NCBI GenBank assembly: GCA_029250345.1
Contig: JAQXFL010000177.1
Location: forward strand, 1 to 11,075
DNA length: 11,075 bases
Origin: Candidatus Poseidoniaceae archaeon
GTDB taxonomy: Archaea > Thermoplasmatota > Poseidoniia > Poseidoniales > Poseidoniaceae
Reading direction: 5' to 3'
Below the pieces are notes generated by a model, which saw nothing but the letters and a program-made list of their open reading frames with translations, was not told the DNA's origin and did not search any database. Numbering within the stretch: position 1 is the first letter of the stretch; every line of letters begins with the position of its first letter. The translations under genes were made by a program, and so were the position numbers. This document shows, in pieces, positions 7,012 through 11,075 of this stretch.

Positions 7012-10000
7012 GTGTCGCAAGAGCAGCCGCAAAAAAACCCCGCAGATTCGGGCGTGAGTGCCCGCATCAAGGACATACGAGCCATCGGTTCGAAGCGTCT
7101 CCAAACCGGTGCTGTAGACCTTACTGCACGAGTAAAAGAATTCAACACCAAGGAAGCCATTGATGCTGTCCTCGATGCCCCAGTGCGCCTCAAGCGAGAA
7201 TGGCAAAAGCACGGAGCAATTGGTGCTATCACTCGTTTTCCACTTGCAACAGTCGTCTTGTTTTTGCTCATGACACTCTTCTTCGTAAGCCATTCTGGCT
7301 TTTATGACCGATACCTCACTCAATTCGATGATGATCCGAATGAAACCGATTTGAACGTTAACGGCGATCTTGAGGTCTATCTCCCAGACGGGAGCAATGT
7401 GGGCAAATTACTCAAATTGGTTGAAGAAGATTGGACGACAAACGTGATGGTGGTCTACATCGAGCTCGGAGATCCGAGCCGGAACATTACGGATCAGCGT
7501 ATTCTTCAAGAAATAAGCTACATTGAGAATCAGTTGAATCCCTGTATTTCAGCGTTTGAATGCACTGTTAACGGTGCTGCCGAAAACGATACGGTGATTT
7601 ACATTTTGTCACTTTCTACGGTGCTGAAGGAAGTCAACTCAAGTGCGCCTCGCGTTCGCGAAGCATTCATCACTGAACTTGGGCAGCTCGGTTGCGGATT
7701 GGGCCAGGATGATTGTTTGTCAGCGAATGCTGCTTCCGAACTTAACGATGCACTCGCCCTTACAGATGAGCAGTTTGGTGGTGGCTACGAAATTCCTTCT
7801 CAGACCACCATTAACCTTGTTATTGGTGAGATGTACGAAGAAAATGGTGACGCAACACCAGGCCTCGACAAACTCGCACGAGATATCTCCGGTGGTGAAA
7901 ATGGTGGGCCAGACAATATTCTGGACCGTGCAATCATGGCGGTGGCAGTATCGGATGAGATTTCTTCCAAGGAAGTCATCCGAAGCACAAATGAAAACAT
8001 CTCTCGAATCTCAGCACTAGAGCGACCGTGCTTGTTCAATGCCGACGGAAGTCCTGACTCTGCGGAAGGCATGTGCGTATGGAACACTGGCGTCATGACC
8101 CTAGATCAAAAGGAACGGTATGAAAGAGGCGAACTCAAGATTTTGGACATGACGATGACACTCACCGGCCCAGTCCCCATTACGAATGCAGTTACAGAGC
8201 GAACCTTCGACATGTTCTGGGATATTTTCCCACTCGCCGTCGTATGGGTCGCACTCGGGCTCTTCGTATTCCACTGCGACATTTTGCAAACTGGTCTCAC
8301 AGGATTCCGTCCAATTCAGGGGTTGAAGGTAGTTACAATCGCAGGCCTTCCGACCTTGTGTGCGGTATTTTGGACGCTTGGGATAATCGGGTGGTCAAAT
8401 TACGAAGTGACGATGACGGTCATTATTGTCGGTCCGATTTTACTGGCACTTGGGGTATCGTACGGCCTACACATCACCAATCGCTATGCCGAAGAAGACG
8501 GTACGAAAGCAGAGAAGATGCGAGGCGCACTTTCATCAACCGGAAAAGCCGTGTTCCTATCTGCAGTGACGACAATTATCGGTTTCGTATCGCTCGTATT
8601 CACTCCTATGGCCCCTATTCAAACCGTCGGTATTGCCCTTTCAGGAGGAATTGTTGTCGTGTACATCCTCACCATGTTCATGGTGCCGAACTTGACACTG
8701 CTTCTTGATTTACGCAAACCTAAACACCCTCCTCTCAAACCATTTGAGTTGCTGGTCGAAGTCCCAGTTAAGTACAATCGTGGGGTCATCGGTGTCTTCC
8801 TTTTGCTGATACTCGTATCTGCAACTTACGGCCAAGCCAATGTCAATGAGAACATTGACATGCTGAAAATGGCACCATACGACGAACCATCAGTCCAATC
8901 GATGGTCAACTTCAGCAGGGAATTCAATTCGGGCCAACTTGGTATGGTTCTTGTTCAGGCGAACTTGACGGGCGATACTTCAATCGAAGTTTCTCAACAA
9001 GACCCCGCCGAAAACTTACGTCAAATCGACACGCTGGAAGGTTTGATGAATGATGTCGATGATACAACCGCTGTGTCTATCGTTTTCTTGATGAAATCGT
9101 CTGGTATCGCTCCGACGGTGGAATGCGTTGGTTGCAGCGAATTTGTACAAACTCTGCCGTTCTTGACTCAAGATGTGAAGGATACTGCGAGTATTCTGCT
9201 GGACAGTTCAGTGACGCAGGACGCCTCGTTTTGGGATTTACTTACAACGCCGGATGCATACGGATTGCCAGCTTCACGTCAAAGTGAGGTTTTCTTGCTG
9301 AATGTATTTTATTCATCGATTACGGATGAAACCCGTGAAATATTCATCAGTGAGGATTTTGATCGAAGTCTGATCTTGGTGGACATGCCTTACCTCCCCG
9401 TGGCAGATACTTCTTCCAATGTTGCAACAATCAACGATCACACCAAGACCTTCACCGGGACTGAACCGGGTAATTATGCCACTGAACTCACTGGTGTTGC
9501 TCCCACTACAATCGAAGTCAACAAGTTGATTGTTGGTTCCCAGTGGACTTCTCTCGGTTTTGCAGTCATTCTCACTCTCATCACCCTAGCCATCGTTTTC
9601 AAAGACATCAAATACTCAATCTGGACGACTTCTCCAGTTATTGCAACCGTTGCCCTTCAATGGCTTGTCATGTGGAGAATGGGCGTAGATCTTTCTCTCG
9701 TGACCGTTATGATTGGTTCGATTCTTGTCGGTGTGGGTGTTGACTTTTCAATTCACATTTCGAACCGTATACGCGAGCTAGGTGGCGGTATCCAAGCGAT
9801 TCGTACCGCTGCTATCGGTACGGGAATGTCTCTGCTTGAGGCCGCAGTGGTCACGAGTCTTGGAATGGTCACGGCGTACGGTATTCCTATCGAAGCTATA
9901 CGTCCGTTCATCACCGTTATTCTCATTCTGCTTTGGGTTGCGGCTGCCAGCGCACTGATTTTGTTGCCTGCCATTTTCGTCACCCTCGAAAAGGCAGGTT

Positions 10001-10119
10001 TGGGCGCTGTTGGTGGACGAACCTCAATGGCGAAACGCTTGGGCCTTGGTCAAGCGAAAGTTCTCGATGTTGACGTACTTGATGCAGCACTTGTCGATGA
10101 TGTCATTGATGCTTGGTGA
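7012..10119 (+). CDS. RND superfamily exporter, MMPL/HAE3-like (COG1033 type)
   Basis: A large inner-membrane exporter; the RND superfamily uses proton flow to move lipids or other hydrophobic compounds. Its substrate here is unknown. It has 1035 residues in two homologous halves. A cytoplasmic N-terminus of about 75 residues leads to TM1 (about 76-93). A large outer loop follows to about 400, then TM2-TM6 (about 403-421, 441-462, 466-488, 513-530, 535-560). TM7 (about 591-609), a second outer loop to about 845 and TM8-TM12 (to about 982) repeat the plan. The TM4-like motif is GVSYGLHITNRY in the first half and GVGVDFSIHISNR in the second, so only the second half keeps the Asp (D911). Four cysteine pairs lie in the outer loops. 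The C-terminal tail is acidic (VLDVDVLDAALVDDVIDAW). Start: GTG at 7012 with partial GAGGGGTC upstream; a TTG at 6973 is also in frame. It is probably the first gene of an operon with the next two. Confidence 0.88.
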   Translation: MSQEQPQKNPADSGVSARIKDIRAIGSKRLQTGAVDLTARVKEFNTKEAIDAVLDAPVRLKREWQKHGAIGAITRFPLATVVLFLLMTLFFVSHSGFYDRYLTQFDDDPNETDLNVNGDLEVYLPDGSNVGKLLKLVEEDWTTNVMVVYIELGDPSRNITDQRILQEISYIENQLNPCISAFECTVNGAAENDTVIYILSLSTVLKEVNSSAPRVREAFITELGQLGCGLGQDDCLSANAASELNDALALTDEQFGGGYEIPSQTTINLVIGEMYEENGDATPGLDKLARDISGGENGGPDNILDRAIMAVAVSDEISSKEVIRSTNENISRISALERPCLFNADGSPDSAEGMCVWNTGVMTLDQKERYERGELKILDMTMTLTGPVPITNAVTERTFDMFWDIFPLAVVWVALGLFVFHCDILQTGLTGFRPIQGLKVVTIAGLPTLCAVFWTLGIIGWSNYEVTMTVIIVGPILLALGVSYGLHITNRYAEEDGTKAEKMRGALSSTGKAVFLSAVTTIIGFVSLVFTPMAPIQTVGIALSGGIVVVYILTMFMVPNLTLLLDLRKPKHPPLKPFELLVEVPVKYNRGVIGVFLLLILVSATYGQANVNENIDMLKMAPYDEPSVQSMVNFSREFNSGQLGMVLVQANLTGDTSIEVSQQDPAENLRQIDTLEGLMNDVDDTTAVSIVFLMKSSGIAPTVECVGCSEFVQTLPFLTQDVKDTASILLDSSVTQDASFWDLLTTPDAYGLPASRQSEVFLLNVFYSSITDETREIFISEDFDRSLILVDMPYLPVADTSSNVATINDHTKTFTGTEPGNYATELTGVAPTTIEVNKLIVGSQWTSLGFAVILTLITLAIVFKDIKYSIWTTSPVIATVALQWLVMWRMGVDLSLVTVMIGSILVGVGVDFSIHISNRIRELGGGIQAIRTAAIGTGMSLLEAAVVTSLGMVTAYGIPIEAIRPFITVILILLWVAAASALILLPAIFVTLEKAGLGAVGGRTSMAKRLGLGQAKVLDVDVLDAALVDDVIDAW

Positions 10120-10156
10120 ACAACAATACAAAGAGTCTCCACCACTTGGGATTGAC

Positions 10157-10642
10157 ATGGTCAACTATTGGTTGATGAAATCTGAACCCCATGTCTATCC
10201 GTACGAGCAACTTGTTGCCGACGGTTCGACGCACTGGGATGGTGTTCGTAATTACCAAGCAAGGAACATGATGCGTGATGACATGAAAAAAGACGACTAT
10301 GTCTTGTTCTACCATTCAAATTTCAAACCCCCACATATCGTTGGAATCGCTCGAGTCTGCAAAGAGGGTTACCCTGACCATACTGCTCAAGACTCAACTT
10401 CAAAGTATTTTGATCCGAAAGCCTCGCCTGAGAACCCTCGTTGGATGATGGTGGATATTGAGGCAGTTGTGGAACTCCCCAGCATTGTTCCACTTGAGGA
10501 TGTTCGCAACAATCCATCATGCGAAAATATGCTTCTTGTTCGCAAAGGTCAACGACTTTCAGTGCAGCCAGTCGAGGAGTCAGACTTCGATGAAGTGCTG
10601 CGTATGGGTGGCTATTCTCGAAGCCAGTTGGATGAACTCTGA
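10157..10642 (+). CDS. EVE-domain protein (PUA/YTH-like fold)
   Basis: A single-domain EVE protein of 161 residues, the usual size for stand-alone members. The family (human THYN1 and many bacterial homologues) is related to PUA and YTH domains and is thought to read modified bases in DNA or RNA. Its exact ligand here is unknown. Family landmarks run the whole length: YWLMKSEP (4-11), WDGVRNYQARNMMRDDMKKDD (27-47, the probable binding-pocket region), FYHSN, VGIARV, KYFDPKASPENPRW with MVDIE after it, and LLVRKGQRLSVQPV. Start: the ATG at 10157 gives the typical N-terminus; in-frame ATGs further upstream would overlap the exporter gene. There is no clear Shine-Dalgarno site. The gene begins 37 bases after the exporter stop and ends 19 bases before the aminotransferase, on the same strand, so co-transcription is likely. 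No restriction or methylase gene is next to it within the window. Confidence 0.93.
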   Translation: MVNYWLMKSEPHVYPYEQLVADGSTHWDGVRNYQARNMMRDDMKKDDYVLFYHSNFKPPHIVGIARVCKEGYPDHTAQDSTSKYFDPKASPENPRWMMVDIEAVVELPSIVPLEDVRNNPSCENMLLVRKGQRLSVQPVEESDFDEVLRMGGYSRSQLDEL

Positions 10643-10648
10643 ATTCAT

Positions 10649-10654
10649 GGAGGT
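10649..10654 (+). promoter_or_regulatory. Shine-Dalgarno site of the aminotransferase gene
   Basis: GGAGGT stands seven bases before the ATG at 10662 and is a textbook match to the 16S rRNA 3' end. It selects this ATG over those at 10647 and 10655, which are in other frames. It shows that the aminotransferase is translated independently within the probable operon. Confidence 0.7.
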
Positions 10655-10661
10655 ATGTTAG

Positions 10662-11075
10662 ATGTCGAACGAACAATTCCCTGTCGCACCTCGTGCATCG
10701 AACATTGAGTATGCCATTCGAGATGTTGTGGTTCCCGCCATTGAACTCGAAAAAAAGGGACATCAAATACTAAAACTCAACATCGGCGACCCTATTGCAT
10801 ACCCTGGTCTCCCGACACCACAGCACATGGTCGATGCTTACATTCAAGCATTACAAGATGGTAAGAACGGCTATTCGCATTCATACGGATTACCTGAACT
10901 GCGAGCAGCTATTGCACGTGATGAATCAAGAAAGGGTTGGGATGCCCAACCTTCGGATGTTTATGTTTGTCATGGAGTTACTGAAGCACTCCAGATTCTG
11001 TTCGCTTCGGTTTTGACTGAGGGCGACAAAGTTCTGGCTCCAGGCCCACACTACCCCCCGTATATGGCGTATCCA
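10662..11075 (+). CDS. Aminotransferase class I/II, probably alanine aminotransferase (partial, 3' end outside the window)
   Basis: The first 138 residues of a pyridoxal-phosphate enzyme of fold type I; the reading frame is still open at the last base. IEYAIRDVVVPAIELEKKG (15-33), LNIGDP, GYSHSYGLPELRAAIARDE and the cofactor-phosphate region HGVTEALQILFAS match the N-terminal parts of archaeal alanine aminotransferases (as I remember the Pyrococcus enzyme). PGPHYPPY is the usual strand after the cofactor loop. The Schiff-base Lys and the Arg that binds the substrate carboxylate lie beyond the window, so substrate choice cannot be confirmed. An aspartate or broad-specificity aminotransferase remains possible. 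It follows the EVE gene by 19 bases and has a strong Shine-Dalgarno site. The likely reaction is pyruvate + glutamate <-> alanine + 2-oxoglutarate. Confidence 0.92.
   Translation, partial: MSNEQFPVAPRASNIEYAIRDVVVPAIELEKKGHQILKLNIGDPIAYPGLPTPQHMVDAYIQALQDGKNGYSHSYGLPELRAAIARDESRKGWDAQPSDVYVCHGVTEALQILFASVLTEGDKVLAPGPHYPPYMAYP

Noticed and set aside
6840..7323. Minus-strand reading frames over the valS/exporter gap
   Set aside because: They lie opposite the exporter's N-terminal coding region and have low-complexity composition with no family features, so they are shadows.
10323..10766. 147-residue minus-strand reading frame over the EVE and aminotransferase genes
   Set aside because: It covers two well-identified genes on the other strand and has no recognisable motif.
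1..11075. CRISPR array, mobile element or defence island
   Set aside because: No regularly spaced repeats, transposase, integrase, methylase or nuclease gene was found. The genes are chromosomal housekeeping and envelope genes.

Overview
The window reads as an ordinary stretch of archaeal chromosome, most like a marine euryarchaeon of the Thermoplasmatota / Marine Group II (Poseidoniales) type. That assignment is an inference. It rests on a valyl-tRNA synthetase of archaeal type, an aminotransferase start that closely resembles archaeal alanine aminotransferases, Shine-Dalgarno sites of the form AGGTGAG, a large two-fold RND/MMPL exporter and dense packing. No rRNA, tRNA, insertion sequence, CRISPR array or prophage gene was seen.

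Layout. Positions 3-725 (+) hold the 3' end of a surface protein held by a C-terminal membrane helix. It converges, with overlapping stop codons, on a polytopic membrane protein of unknown function (720-1874, -). That gene is divergent from a short D-3-phosphoglycerate dehydrogenase-like gene (1964-2950, +). After a 260-base gap comes a Y-family DNA polymerase IV gene, dinB (3211-4341, +). Its stop codon directly abuts the stop of valS (4342-6834, -), giving a second tail-to-tail pair with no spacer. A 177-base divergent region separates valS from a probable three-gene rightward operon: a 1035-residue RND/MMPL-family exporter (7012-10119), an EVE-domain protein (10157-10642), and the start of an alanine-type aminotransferase (10662 to the window edge).

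How the genes relate. The dehydrogenase (serine synthesis), the aminotransferase (alanine/pyruvate) and valS (Val-tRNA) all concern amino acids, but they lie in separate transcription units and there is no sign of a dedicated pathway. DinB is a translesion polymerase, and the EVE protein is a predicted reader of modified nucleic acid. The RND protein, the 7-TM protein and the anchored surface protein belong to the cell envelope.

I found no convincing new multi-gene system. The points worth a second look are local. They are a changed HIGH motif and a 24-residue insertion near the KMSKS loop in ValRS, an insertion just before the catalytic Arg of the dehydrogenase, an exporter that keeps the TM4-type Asp in only one of its two halves and carries four cysteine pairs in its outer loops, two convergent gene pairs with no room for a terminator, and two membrane or surface proteins of unknown function.
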